Source: Microstegium vimineum (Eukaryota; Streptophyta; Magnoliopsida; Poales; Poaceae). From it: a DNA stretch of 64,000 bases. Position numbers and translations under genes: made by a program. The notes beneath the pieces were generated by a model. That model ran no database searches, was not told where the DNA came from, and saw only the letters and a list, made by a program, of their open reading frames with translations. Shown here piece after piece: positions 1 through 11,916 of this stretch; the stretch's first letter is position 1; each line of letters opens with the position of its first letter. The stretch is from the NCBI GenBank assembly GCA_022036555.1, contig CM039133.1, forward strand, positions 6,851,894 to 6,915,893, read 5' to 3'.

Positions 1-2990
1 CAGGCATTGATTAACCAATCCAGCGTGCTGTCCAATACCGTCTACAATGCCTTCGCACAAACATTCAAAGAAGGGCACGCGCCGCGATATGTCGGTCCAG
101 CGTACCATCAACCTGGATTGACATCTGCAAGCCCATCGGCGGCCCAGATAGCGTCTTCCACCCCTATGGAACCATCTGCCGATGTGGCTACATCACCAAG
201 ACCGAACGCCGGCGATACTACCAAGTTCAACGCAGATCCAGCCGCATCGGCAACTTCAGGACCAGCCCCCGCTAACTGGTGGGGATACGGTATGCCTCCG
301 AATCTATATGCTGGCTCTAATCTGGTGCAGGGAGACGGTTTAGCCTGGAAGAACTCTATGGCATCGGCAGCGCAGCCACAGCCAATGGCTCATATGATGC
401 ACAACTCTGCGCCTGCTCCAACCATACAAGTGCCATCAGATGATCTCCAAGTGATCCCAAGATACCTCTGATGCCACCATCGATAAGCTCTGTGCCGATG
501 CAACATATTGTAACCACCGGCAGTCAATCTCTGGCGATAAACTCTCAAGCCGGAGTACCGATCCCCCAAGGTAATCTGGTGATCAATTGCTCTAGAATTC
601 AAGAGTCGGCTGCTCCGGTTAGCTATCGACTATCGGCAAGTCATATGCCAATGCTTTATAATCATGGATGGGTCAATCAACCACCAGCTCAGCAGCCTGG
701 CGCGCCAATGTATTATTATGGAGGCCCAGCCTACATTCAGGGCGGATCATCGGTACAGCAACCCTTGAATATTACAGTCCAGCCGACTCCGCCAAGTATG
801 CCAAATTATCCATCGGTAAGTCAACCGATGCACAGCATGCAGATGACCGGTGCGGCGCCCACGACGACGGCACACCTTCAAGAGGCGCATCAGCCGACTC
901 CGCCAAGCATGCCAAACTATCCATCGGTAAGTCAACCGATGCATAGTGTGCAGATGACTGGTGCTGCGCCCGCGACTACTGCACATCTTCGAGAGGTGCA
1001 TCAGCCGACTCCACCAGTCGACAATCAGCCAATGAGTCGGCAAGAGCAGGACGCGTACTGGGTCGGCAAGATTGCCGAAGTCATGAAGGAGCAATTCGGT
1101 ATCAAACCCAAGGTCAACACATACTCCTATCGGACCCCGTACCCGTTTGCATATGACTTGATTCCTCTTCCAAATCGGTACAAGGTGTCCGATTTTACCA
1201 AGTTCTCCAGCCAAGACGACACGTCAACAATGGAGCACATCAACCGCTTCATTATCCAGTGCGGGGAAGCTGCCAGCAGAGAGGAATTAAGGGTGAGACT
1301 GTTTTCTTCATCATTGTCTGGATCGGCATTCACGTGGTTCATATCATTGCCTCCCAATTCTATAATTACATGGGCCGATCTGGAGAGGCAATTTCACAAG
1401 TATTTCTTTGCTGGCATACACGAAAAGAAGCTTACCGATTTGGTCAAGATGAGGCAACGCAACGACGAATCGGTAGAAAGTTTTGTGCAGAGGCTGCGGG
1501 ACGTGAAGAACAAGTGCTACAGTCTGGTGCTTGATGATCGGCAACTAGCAGATTTGGCCTTCCAAGGGTTACTGCCGCACATCAAGGACAAGTACGCGTC
1601 CCAGGAGTTTGAGAGCCTAAGTCACCTGGTGCAGAGGATTGCCGATCACGATATCAAAGCCTTTGAGCCCAGGAAGACTTGGAACAAGAAGGTGACCTTC
1701 ATCGGGAAAGAAGAAGACTCTGGATCGGATGAAGAGCTGAATGTCGATGCAGCTAAATGGGTGAAGGATAAGAAGCCTGTGTCTTGTCTGTTTGGCTAGA
1801 AAGAAACTGAGAGGTTCACCTTTGACATCACCAAGGCCGATAGGATGTTTGACCTATTGCTGCAAGAGGGGCGAATCAAGTTGGCGCCCAATCAAGTGAT
1901 TCCATCGGCCGAAGAACTCAAGAAGATTAGGTACTGCAAGTGGCATAATGCAACCTCACACAGTACCAATGACTGCAAAGTATTCAGGTAGCAGTTGCAG
2001 TCGGAGATCGAGTCTGGGCGTATCAAGTTTGAAAACTCTAAAGTCCAGAAACCGATGAAGATAGATCAGCACCCGTTCCCAAACAACATGGTGGAAACCG
2101 GTGAAAAAACCAAAGTGCTGACATCGAAAGCTGCCAGAAGGAGCTCATCGGTAGACCCTGACTACCAAGTTCCTAAGCATGATGCAAGGAAGTTTGCCGA
2201 CGATAGAAGGGGTAAGAAGGTTGCCGACGAGGGTAACAGCACCAACAGGGCTCCTGGAGTGGTGATTACTCACAAACAGCCAAGGCGATATCATCGGCAA
2301 TCACGTGAAGAACAGTATCGGCAAGAAGAGGAGGAGCATCGGGAATGGCTTCGACATAAAGACCACTGGAGGTGTCCCTTCTTCGTTCATTGCTGGGAAG
2401 AAGGCATCAAGCTGCCCACTGCCGATAACTGTCCAGAATGCAATGGGTACTACACAGCCGATCGGTCAGGTAAGCGACCTTGTTTTAATGATCAGGCACC
2501 CAGGTACGCCAGGCCGCTCAGAGAGGATAGATCGGCACATGATCGACTGGGGGGCAAGCTCAGTGCCCATGATCGGCTTGGCAGGCGTGTTGACCAGAGG
2601 GGGCTGGAGGAGATGGCCAATGCTAGAGTGCCCGACGAGGAGATATTCTCCAGAGATCCCAACATCGGAAGAAGTGCCGATGAAAGTGGGGGAAAGCGGC
2701 ACCAGCCCGTCTGGAAGACCAAACTTCCTCCATGGTGCCCTAAGGGTTTGACTAAAACCCAGAAGAGGAGGATTCAGCGCCAGCGCCGCGACGACCTGCA
2801 TGACAGTGCAGAACCCTCGGAAGAGAAGCAATGGAGGCCGAAGCGTAAGGACAGGGACCCATCGGCAGATATAAACATGGTTGTCATGTTGCCGATGGAG
2901 TTCATGGCGCCCGTCAGTGATGATGAAGCTGCCGATATGGCACAATTGATGCTAGATCCGATGACGGTTGTCTTTGAAAGGCCTGCTGAA
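1..2990 (+). pseudogene. gag: Gag polyprotein of A1, broken
   Basis: The N-terminal part (7-471) is Pro/Ser/Ala-rich and matches the A2 gag (SNTVYNAF, YVGPAYHQPG). After a frameshift near 470, the frame 471-1799 holds the retrotransposon gag core (HINRFIIQCGEAASREELR, LERQFHKYFF). Two nearly identical blocks of about 110 bp, each holding QPTPPSMPNYPSVSQPMHS, lie at about 781-1010. TAG at 1797-1799 stops the frame just after the core and a second TAG lies at 1989-1991; A2 has CAG (Gln) at both places. Between and after them is a Cys/His segment (YCKWHNATSHSTNDCKVF), a basic linker and a second Cys-rich segment (about 2365-2450). It would form the nucleoprotein core. It is decayed. Confidence 0.9.
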
Positions 2991-3505
2991 GATGAGAGGC
3001 AGCACTTAAGAGCTCTATTTGTCAAGGGTAAAGTGGATGGTCAGCCGATGACCAAGATGCTAGTGGATGGTGGCGCATCGATCAACATAATGCCCTATGC
3101 CGTGTTCAGGAAGCTTGGCAAAGGCAATCGGGATTTGGTCGAGACTGACATGAAGCTCAAGGACTTTGAAGGCAATGTGTCAACCGCCATGGGGGTCGTA
3201 TGTGTTGATTTAACCATCGGCAGTAAGACTTTGCCAACAAAGGCACCTACAACTTTCTCCTTGGGAGGGATTGGATCCATGCTAATTGTTGTATCCCTTC
3301 TACCATGCATCAGAGTCTGGTACAGTGGATCGGGGACAGAATTGAAGTCGTCCGCGGTGAAGCCCCATCTACTGTCGCATCGGCAGAGTTGGATACTTAT
3401 GAGCAGACCAGGTGCATATCCGGTGAAGCCTGGGACAAGGACTTCCTCAAAGTTGCCGATTACCGCATCAAACCGATCCAAGCAGTCGGTCCTGAGGAGT
3501 CGTCT
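2990..3505 (+). pseudogene. Aspartic protease region of A1
   Basis: The segment around 3045-3110 carries the retropepsin-like motif MLVDGGASINIMPYAVF, with Asp in the variant DGGA form of the DS/TG active site common in plant Tat-lineage elements. It is in frame with the upstream basic gag linker. Near 3230-3300 the frame is lost: the A2 copy reads on through GKGTYNLLLGRDWIHANC, the usual second protease motif, whereas A1 shows an insertion and frameshift there, and the remainder (about 3305-3508) continues in another frame. Its role would be maturation of the gag-pol polyprotein. It is inactive in this copy. Confidence 0.8.
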
Positions 3506-3507
3506 TA

Positions 3508-5546
3508 ATGGATCAGTTCGCCGATGACGGAAAACTGGGACAGGGCTTCACGTCTGCCGATGACTTGCTCGAGATCGACATCGGCGATGGTAGTAAACCT
3601 AGGCCTACTTTTATTAGTGCTAAGTTAGATTCCCAATGTAAGCAGCAGTTAATTGATTTATTAAAAGAGAATAAAGATTGTTTCTCTTGGGATTATACAG
3701 AGATGCCTGGTTTAGACCGATCGATAGTTGAACATCGGTTACCCATCAAGTCTGGTTTTCAGCCACATCGGCAGCCGGCACGCCGATGCAATCCTACTAT
3801 CTTACCCGACATTAAGGCTGAGATTACCAAGTTGATCGAGGCTGGATTTATTCGACAATGCCGATATGCCGATTGGATTTCTAATGTGGTTCCTGTGTAT
3901 AAAAAGAATGGAAAACTTCGCGTTTGCATTGATTTTAGGAATCTGAACAAGGCTACGCCGATGGATGGTTACCCGATGTCCGTTGCCGATCTGCTGATCG
4001 ATGCTGCTGCTGGGCACCAAATTATTAGCTTTATGGATGGCAATGCTGGGTATAATCAGATATTCATGGCTGAAGAAGACATACCCAAGACTGATTTCCG
4101 ATGTCCAGGTCACGTTGGCTTATTTGAATGGGTAGTCATGACTTTTGGCTTGAAGAATGCCGGTGCTACTTATGAGAGGGCAATGAATTTTATCTTTCAT
4201 AAGTATATCGGCACAATAGTTGAAATCTACATCGATGACGTGGTGGTTAAGTCTGGAGACTTCAAAAAGCATCTTGCCGATTTGTGGAAAATTTTGGAGT
4301 GCACGAGGGAGCATGGGTTGAAGATGAATCCTAACAAGTGTGCGTTTGGCATATCGGCAGGGCAGTTTCTAGGCTTCATGGTGCATCAGAGAGGCATTGA
4401 AATCGGCAGAAAATCTATTGATGCAATTAACAAGGTAGTTGCTCCCACAAACAAGACTGAGTTGCAGTCTCTGATCGGCAAGATTAATTTCATTAGAAGA
4501 TTTATATCCAATCTGTCTGGTAAGATTAAATCTTTTAGTCCTCTGTTAAAGTTGAAAGCCGATCAAGAGTTTATATGGAGAGAAGAGCAGCAGACAGCCT
4601 TAGAAGAGATTAAAACATACTTGGTAAATCCTTCAGTCTTAGTTCCACCTCAACACGGGAAGCCTTTCAGGTTATATTTGTCTGCCGATGATGGTGTTAT
4701 CGGATCAGCCTTAATTCAAGAGTTTGAGGGGAAAGAGCGTGTAATATATTACCTGAGCAGAAGATTGGTGGATGCTGAAACCAGGTATTCGGCCATAGAA
4801 AGATTGTGCTTATGTTTATACTTCTCTTGCATTAAATTAAGACACTATTTACTGTCGGCCGAATGCACTGTTGTCCGCAAAGATGATGTGGTTAAGTACA
4901 TGCTGTCAATGCCGATTTTGAGTGGACGAATCGGTAAGTGGATTTTGGCACTATCAGAGTTTGACCTAAGGTATGAATCGACAAAGGCTGTTAAAGGTCA
5001 GGTGATGGCCGATTTTGTCACTCAGCACTGCAATATGGTGAGCTTTGTTGAGATTGCTCCTTGGGCTCTATTCTTTGATGGGTCTACGTGCAACGATGGA
5101 GCAGGTATCGGTATTCTGTTGATTTCGCCCCGAGGACAGAGGTATGAGATTTCATTGCTGATTGTTGCTACTTCGACAAACAATCAGGCTGAGTACCAGG
5201 CTTTACTTAAGGGTTGGAACTACTCAGGGAGGTGCGTGCCGATGCTGTTGAAATCTTCGGTGATTCCATGTTGGTGATTAATCAGTTGATCGGGATCTAT
5301 GAATGCCGAAGTGAAGTGCTAATTGCAGCCCATGAGCGGTGTTTGCGGTTGTTAAAGGAGTTCAAAGAATACCGCCTTGAGCACATTCCAAGGTTGCATA
5401 ATGAAGAGGCCAATCGGTTGGCACAGAATGCCTCAGGATATCAGCCGATTCAGGAAGTCACGACATCGGTAACGGTTGCCGATGACTGGAGAAAGGGGAT
5501 TGCCGATTACTTGAGGGATCCGTCCAGGAAAGTTGAAGGCGTCTAA
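3508..5546 (+). pseudogene. pol: Reverse transcriptase and two RNase H domains of A1
   Basis: Residues from about 3720 to 4430 form the RT: KLRVCIDFRNLNKATPMD, then FMDGNAGYNQIFMAEED, FGLKNAGATYERAM and the catalytic YIDDVVVKS near 4230-4255. The first, degenerate RNase H follows (YLSRRLVDAETRYS near 4750). A second, archaeal-like RNase H (WALFFDGSTCNDGAGIG near 5060-5110) follows, the dual arrangement typical of the Tat lineage. A frameshift near 5215 moves the reading frame to 5214-5546 (EIFGDSMLVINQL, RLHNEEANRLAQNASG). It converts genomic RNA to cDNA in family members that still work. The RT catalytic aspartates are intact here, but the polyprotein is not. Confidence 0.92.
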
Positions 5547-5549
5547 GGT

Positions 5550-6742
5550 TCCAAGCTACTAAGTATGTGCTCCTTGATAATGAGTTGTATTATCGGACAA
5601 TTGATGGGGTTTTACTTAGATGTCTTGGCAAAGAGGAATCAAAAGAGTTGATGGGTGAGATCCATGAAGGTGTATGTGGAGCGCATCAATCGACATTCAA
5701 GATGAAGTGGATGATTAGGCGGAATGGATATTATTGGCCAACAATCCTGGAAGATTGCTTCAATTATTTCAATGGGTGCCAAGACTGTCAGAAGTTTGGT
5801 AATGTGCAAAGGGCACCTGCATCGGCAATGAATCCTATAATCAAGCCTTGGCCGTTCAGAGGATGGGCTATTGATCTCATCGGCCAGATTTATCCACTAT
5901 CGAACAAGGGGCACAAATTCATACTTGTTGCTACCGATTACTTTACCAAGTGGGTCGAAGCAATCCCCTTGAAGTAGGTAACATCGGCAAATATGGTGGA
6001 TTTCGTTAAGGAGCACATTATTTGCCGATTCGGTATTCCTCAGACTATCACTACCGATCAAGGGACCATGTTCACATCGGGAGAGTTTGATGACTTTGCT
6101 GCTATAATGGGTTTCAAGGTGTTAAATTCTTCTCCTTATTATGCTCAAGCCAATGGTCAAGCTGAAGCGACTAATAAAGGAGTCATTAAGCTTATAAAGC
6201 GCAAGATTGAGGAGAACCCCAGAAGGTGGCACATGGTGTTAAACGAAGCTTTATGGTCATATCGGATGGCTTGTCATGGTGCAACCAAGGTCTCGCCGTA
6301 TCAGTTGGTTTATGGACACGATGCTGTCCTACCTTGGGAAATCAAAACTGGTTCTAGGCGATTGTCTTTTCAGGATCAATTGACGACCGATGATTATGTT
6401 ACTCTAATGAAAGATGACTTAGAAGATTTGGCAGGTCATCGGTTGAGAGCATTAATTAGTATTGAAGAGAACAAAAAGAGGGTTGCCCGATGGTATGACA
6501 AGAAAGTAAAGGTAAAGGAATTTGCCGATGGCGATTTGGTATGGAAGTTGATTTTACCAATTGGGACTAAGAGCTCTAAATTTGGGAAGTGGTCCCCTAA
6601 TTGGGAAGGTCCTTATCGGATAAAACAGTCTGCTCCTGGTAATGCGTACATTTTGGAAACTCTCGAAGGGGTGGCGTTTTCTAGGGAGATCAATGGCAAA
6701 TACTTGAAAAGATATTACCCTAGCATATGGGTGGATGCATAG
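5550..6742 (+). pseudogene. Integrase of A1
   Basis: The H2C2 zinc-binding head lies at about 5655-5800 (HEGVCGAHQS...CQDCQKFG), followed by the catalytic core: the first Asp in AIDLIGQIYPLSNKGH (about 5865), the second in TTDQGTMFTSGEF (about 6050) and the Glu in NGQAEATNKG (about 6155). The C-terminal part ends KYLKRYYPSIWVDA and stops at 6740-6742. TAG at 5975-5977 interrupts the core, and the join to RNase H near 5545 is out of frame. No chromodomain is visible. A2 is cut by element B at the position equivalent to about 5569, just before this domain. Confidence 0.92.
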
Positions 6743-6902
6743 TGTTCAGTCGAATCCCGATGAAAAGAAAAACTATAGAAAACATCGGTAAAAACAAGCT
6801 AGCGTTATATTACAAGACAAGATCAAGTATCAGGTTACATCCTTGCCGATACAGCGGACATTAAAATAAGGAGTGGATAACTATTATCGCACGCAAGCGA
6901 AT

Positions 6903-9900
6903 TTACTCTATCTCATCCATCTCCTTGGCGTCGGCATCGGCAGAACCCTCAACCCGCTTGATCTTCTTCTTCCATAGGATGGCTTGACGGGCATTATGAT
7001 CTCTTTCTTGTTGTAAAGCCCGATGGAGTAGGACAGTTGGGTCTTTTGTTGGTTAGCAGCCGTCAGATCCCCTTCAACCTTTTGCAACTCCGCCAGCAAC
7101 TCCTCCTTCCTTGCTGATAGTCGAGAGATTTCCTGGTCAAGTTTGCCGATAGAAACTTTGGCTTGACCGATGCTTCTGTGCTTCTCATCGGCAAGGCGTT
7201 TTAATTTGAGCTTCTCTTCCTCGCTCTTGGCTTGAGCCGCTCTATCGGCAATACAACGAGTAAGCCTCTGATATTGGATCTGTTTAATGTCAATAGAAAC
7301 TGCCTGAAGGAGGGTTTCTGCTGCATCGGCGGAAAGATGGCTTTGGATATCTTTGAATATGATCCTTGCCGCCGATGAGTCCTGGACGAGTTGAGAGGTG
7401 TCTTGCAGCAGCAGGGAGAGCAATTCTTCAAGTTTGGACTTGACTTCTGCCGATAGAGCCGGGATGGAGCTTTCCTCTTCATCGTCGTCGGGGATGTCGA
7501 CGGCAAAGGAGAACAGACTGTCTGCTTGGATGCGGCCTTGGCGTTCGTCTTCGTCCTGAAGGTTCAGGCTGTAGGAGAAGAGGCTGTCCGGAGAATCTTG
7601 GGCCTGAAAACAAAGGTTAAAATATGCCGATTGTAAAACTATACTATGAGCTTTAAGGTAATCTACTTACCGTCTTGAAGCGAATCTCCTGCCTGGGACT
7701 TGGCATATTGGACGGTCCGGCTTCATCTTGAACATCGGCGGCAGATGCCGATGACTGAGCCCTTGTTGGAGAGGCAGCCGACGCCGTTGGTGGTGGTATA
7801 GCTGTGGCCGGCGTCGCCTCCAATGTAGTGGCAGTTTCTTGTGGCGGCTCCGTTCTGACATCGGGGACTTGGGTCGACAGTGCCGATGCCGACGTCATTG
7901 CTACTGCGGAAGGTTGAGTTGTTCCTTCGCCGGAGACGTGAGTTGACGGTGCCGATACCGACGTCGCTGCTGCTGCGGAAGGAGCTGTTTCTTCATTCAG
8001 CGTGGCCGGTACCGATGCCGATGTCGCTTCGGTCGTCGCGGCAGTTGCTATCTCCTAGCCGGAGGCGTCATCCATCGGTTGATTAGGCACAGAAGCCGAT
8101 GGAGGTTCTGCCGATGACCCGCCGGCAGGTGGTGCGAATGGGGCCAGAGGCAGTCTTGCTGGCGACGCATCGGCAGCTGATGGTGCAGTTGGAGCCGATG
8201 GCGGAGGAGAAGCCAGCCTCAAGCGCCTCTTCTTTGTCGGCGCAGCAGCAGGGGAGCCGATCCGTTTGGATGAAGACCGGGGGGCATCGGCAACCGGGCT
8301 GGAAGGCGTTTGCCTGCTGGAAGCAGATGCCAATGACCATAGTGCCTAAAACACAAAGCGAGTTATGCAAGGTAAATGTTGCCGATGAAACAGCATGTAA
8401 TCAGTACAGGTAAAGATGAGTTTACTGCATAAGTTTGCGTCAAGACAATAGCGGCAGCCGATGTAGCCTGAACTGTTGTAGGCATCGGCGAAGGTACCTG
8501 TTGAGGCGTGAAGGCAGCCAACGTCAGAACTTTGTTGCCGATGATCGATATAGGACCCATCATCCGAAGATTAAAGGGTCTACCGCTGTTGCTCGTTGTG
8601 GGAACTGGATCATCGGCCTGTTAGGTACAAAGGTGCAAAGGAGTTAGGTGTTCATACCGATGACAGATGAAGTAATGAAAATACATCGGATAGCAGACTT
8701 ACTGCGTCATCGGGGATGACGTAATCGGCGTCGATCAGGTGCTGATAATAATGTGAAGACTTGGCGAGTAATTGGCACTTCCATTCTTGCCACCAATTGA
8801 GAGGTGATGAAGGAGGTTGGCGACCAGGAGGACAAGTCAAGGTCCGACAAATCGGCATCGGCAGGGAGGCTGATGACTTTATTCCAATCCAGATTGCTGG
8901 AGATTGCCTGCCTGGGTCTTACTACCCTGGAATAGCACAACTTGATCGGCAGTTGGCCAAATGCCAGTTGTCTCGCTGCTACCGATGGATAGTAGAATTC
9001 GTACGACGGTGGGGCGTTCTTCCCAGATCCAAAGATGTTTACCGGGAGAGCTCGGGGAGTGATGCTGGCCCTCATAATTGCTTGGTTCTCAGGCAAGCTC
9101 ATGTCAGACAGGTTGAACAGCAACGGAAACTGGTTGTGTTCGTCGAGATATGGCCACCAGGCCTGTTCCGAGGAGGGAAGTCCGTTGTAGAACTTCTGGA
9201 AATAATAGCCGAAGTGCTCCCCATCGGCATCGGTACCTGGCAGCATTATGACAGCCTCTCCAAAGTTGAGCGGAGCTCGAGTTGCCAATTCGTCATCATC
9301 GTATCGGTAGTCTTCTGATATGTCCCTCGGGAATTGTTGGGCGAATAGGTCAAACCCGAGAGCCTTGTGCATATGTGCGTTCAGCCATAGGTTGACAAAC
9401 CACCAGGGGCCTCCGAGATTGCCGATGGGCTCTCCTAGCAGCAGCTTATTGGATACCTGATGCAGCAATCTGTAAACCGATCCGAGGAGATATCTGCCTA
9501 AAGGGAGCCTTGTGCCGTTGGCAAGCAGTTCGGCCGTAGGGAGGTGCATGGTGGTCGGACCGATGGTTTTGCCACAGAAGACAAACTTTTCCAACCACAT
9601 GTTTAAGAAGATGGCATGCTCCCGTTGGGTTACCGATCCGGTTTTCTGGTGTTCTTGAATGTAACCTGTCCAGCCGCCGATACTACGGGTATTCACTTTG
9701 TACTCAGCTTTTCTGTTGAAGAGGCTCAGTGTATCGGCAGAGGTGATATCCAAGCCAGTTATCATGTAGACATCGGTAAGGGTAGGAGTAGCCGGTCCAT
9801 GCCTGAAGAGGAAAGCGTTCATGCTGTCGGACCAGAAATATGAAGCTGCTATCATCAAGTTCTCATTCCTCTCTGCATCGGCAATTGAGAGCCTAATGCA

Positions 9901-10295
9901 TTGATCTAAGTCACGCTCCTGCCAGTATACTTGCTGTGACCTGGCCAACCTCAAGAACCAGTTTTTCCATCCTTTGGTGTGCTTAGGCCATGAGCGGAAT
10001 GTATCCTTCCACAGTCCTAAATCGAAGCTCTCAGATCTAAGTGGTATCTGGTTGGTTTCTGCGTTGATAATAGAGGTGGGGTCTGGATTGCCCATTGGGC
10101 CTAGGCAGCTGAGATTGGAGCCAGCGAGGGGGATGATCACTTTATTGTACAGCTCCTAGGGTTTGAAGAAAAGGGACGAATCAGAAGGAAGAATGGGGGT
10201 TAAACCAGGTTTTTGCGGAAAAAAAGAACTGTGCAGAGAGGTTGGATTGGATGGAGAATGAATCTTACCTTCGGGATGTCGACTTGGATCGCCAT
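6903..10295 (-). pseudogene. Antisense spliced plant-mobile-domain gene inside retrotransposon A1
   Basis: This gene runs against gag-pol, tail to tail with integrase. Five exons with canonical splice sites can be laid out: 10269-10295 (MAIQVDIPK), 8703-10155, 8426-8617, 7671-8345 and 6903-7603; the first junctions keep phase 0. Exon 2 resembles the plant mobile domain (PF10536-like): SFDLGLWKDTFRSWPKHTKG, then a Trp-rich region with TPTLTDVYMITGLDI and LGGPWWFVNLWLNAHMH. The middle exons are Ala/Ser/Pro-rich with one basic patch (KKRRLR). The last exon is a predicted coiled coil (KSEEEKLKLKRLADEKH, ARKEELLAELQKVEGDL). Lesions are a likely frameshift near 8870, TAG at 8055-8057 and a frameshift near 7015. 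Free plant PMD proteins (MAIN/MAIL1) act in nuclear silencing and splicing; the role here is unknown. Confidence 0.8.
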
Positions 10296-10693
10296 TTGGA
10301 GTCGAAGAGATGCTTGGTTCGTCCTTGGAGTGCGAAGGAGTACTGTTGCTCGAGCTTGTGTTCTTCAGAATAGCCGGAGGTTGAAGATGAAGGCAGGAAG
10401 GTGAAAGTGAAAATGGGCTCGGGTAAAAAGGCAGTGTGGATCCGGTAACTTTTATAATCCTATTCAGGGGCATTTTGGGGTTCTATTCCACACTGTGCAG
10501 GAATGTAGAGAAGCCCGCGGTAGATACGCACGGTGATCGAGATGGTCTGTAACTGTTCGTGCTACAATCGAGGGATTTTATTATTAAATTGCAGTTCCAC
10601 ACGCGGGGATCGAGGAAACCGTACGCATATCTCGGGGGTAACGGCTACAGCAACGGCTATAGTGGAGAGAATTTCGGCACGTAAAGTTATACG

Positions 10694-10713
10694 CTCCGAA
10701 ACTGGGGGGCATG
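10694..10713 (+). promoter_or_regulatory. Polypurine tract of A1
   Basis: A purine-rich run (gaaactggggggca) sits immediately before the TGTTGACAC start of the 3' LTR, the position at which plus-strand priming occurs in LTR retrotransposons. Confidence 0.6.
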
Positions 10714-11807
10714 TGTTGACACCGTTTTTTGACACGTGTCAAATGGGTTGAAGCTTGATTGGTCAATGACCGTTCTCCATCGGCATCGGTAAAATATGAG
10801 CCAATATTGCCGATGGAAGGATGCTGCAAAAGGCCAAGTGTGTTGCCGATGGAGGCTGGGTGATCTTTGCCGACAAAGGTTAATTGGTGGTCTTGCCGAT
10901 TGCCGATGAGGAGTCCTTGCCGATTGCCGATGAAAGGGCCTTACCGATTGCCGATAAAGGCTCGTTGCCGATTGCCGATGGAAGATGGTTGCCGATTGCC
11001 GATAAGGGTTCATTACCGGTTGCCGATGAGGAAGATGCTGCCGATTGCCGATCGGGAAAGTATTACCGATGCCGATGGGCGTAACTTAGCACTTGGTGGC
11101 AGCAGAAGACTACCGGTGGCCAAAGAAGTTGCAGGGATCTGCCGATGGAAGGCTTCCATCGAGGAAAGGTACAAGGAAACTGGTGTTTTATACCAGTATT
11201 ATTATAGTAGTTTGAGTCTGACTCTTGCATGAGTCGTTTATTTTCCTTTAAAATAGGTGTGTTTGTTTAGGGAATAAATATTGTTATCCGGCTCCTGCGC
11301 GAGTCAGTTTCCTTTAAAGTAGGAGTTTGTTTTTAGGAAAGATATGTGTCGTGTCTTTGTACAACTCTCCATACGGGAGTATAAATATGAGCCCGAGGGC
11401 TATGGAATAAACAATCAATCCAATCAAAAACAAACCAATTCTACTTTTTATCCTACTTTTACCGCAATTTACTCTTTTATGCATTAGTTATAGTTATCAA
11501 CGAGTTCTTCAAGTTTTCGACGGGCTGCATCACCTTGATCTCCGTCAAAATCCTTGCTAGTTCCGCGTGGGAGTACCTCTAGGCTTTGACAATCCGGGCG
11601 CATCGCTGTTTGCCTCGTCTAGCTCTGCTCTAGTTATCCGTGATCAATCTGAGCCTTGACGTCTGGGCGCATCGCTGTCGTCTCATTCAGTTTGTCATAG
11701 TTATCATTCTTGTCGATTGATTGGTCAAATCGACTGGCACGCCCTCGACATCGAGCTTTGGGTAATAGCCCGAAGTGTTCACAGATCTGACGCTTTTTGT
11801 GTCAACA
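10714..11807 (+). repeat. 3' LTR of A1
   Basis: The LTR begins TGTTGACACCG and ends TGTGTCAACA, giving inverted ends TGTTGACAC/GTGTCAACA of the type seen on the A2 LTR (48499-49426). A TATA box with a plausible polymerase II context is at 11380-11387 (tataaata). The U3 part holds a tandem array of TGCCGAT units. Its length is about 1.09 kb against 0.93 kb in A2. The duplicated target site cannot be tested because the 5' LTR is outside the window. Confidence 0.9.
10790..11090 (+). repeat. TTGCCGATTGCCGAT tandem array in the LTR
   Basis: A unit of about 26-30 bp, each with two copies of TGCCGAT or a near variant followed by a purine-rich spacer, is repeated about eight times, densest at 10890-11075. 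The same heptamer is scattered through the whole element, but only here is it regularly spaced. A transcription-factor or silencing target is possible; none is shown by the sequence alone. Confidence 0.85.
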
Positions 11808-11916
11808 ATTTCATAAAAAGTTTTTTTTTTATTTCCTCTGATTTCATGAGCACCAAAAATTAAAAAATAAATCATTTTATTTCTATTTTCCATAAAGCAA
11901 ATTTTAGGGTGTTACA
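11808..11916 (-). repeat. LTR fragment of another Gypsy-type element, interrupted by A1
   Basis: Read on the minus strand this piece starts TGTAACACCCTAAAATTTG at 11916, a start common in LTRs of several grass Gypsy families. It is cut at 11807/11808 by the end of A1, which shows that A1 inserted into an older LTR. The rest of that LTR lies before base 1 or is lost. Confidence 0.55.

Larger units (their letters stand above)
1..11807 (+). mobile_element. Ty3/Gypsy LTR retrotransposon, family A, copy A1 (5' end outside window)
   Basis: The order gag, protease, RT, RNase H, second RNase H, integrase, then a 3' LTR preceded by a purine tract defines a Ty3/Gypsy element. The second RNase H (FFDGSTCNDGAG around 5070-5110) and the absence of a visible chromodomain point to the Tat lineage. 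The 5' LTR and first codons of gag lie before base 1. The coding region is broken by frameshifts (near 470, 3240, 5215 and 5545) and by TAG stops (1797, 1989, 5975), so this copy is not autonomous. A related copy on the minus strand (A2, 42817-49426) covers the 5' half of the same family. A spliced antisense gene occupies 6903-10295. Confidence 0.95.

Noticed and set aside
10890..11075. CRISPR-like array of direct repeats
   Set aside because: The organism is a plant, spacers are not unique sequences of constant length, and the array lies in a retrotransposon LTR.
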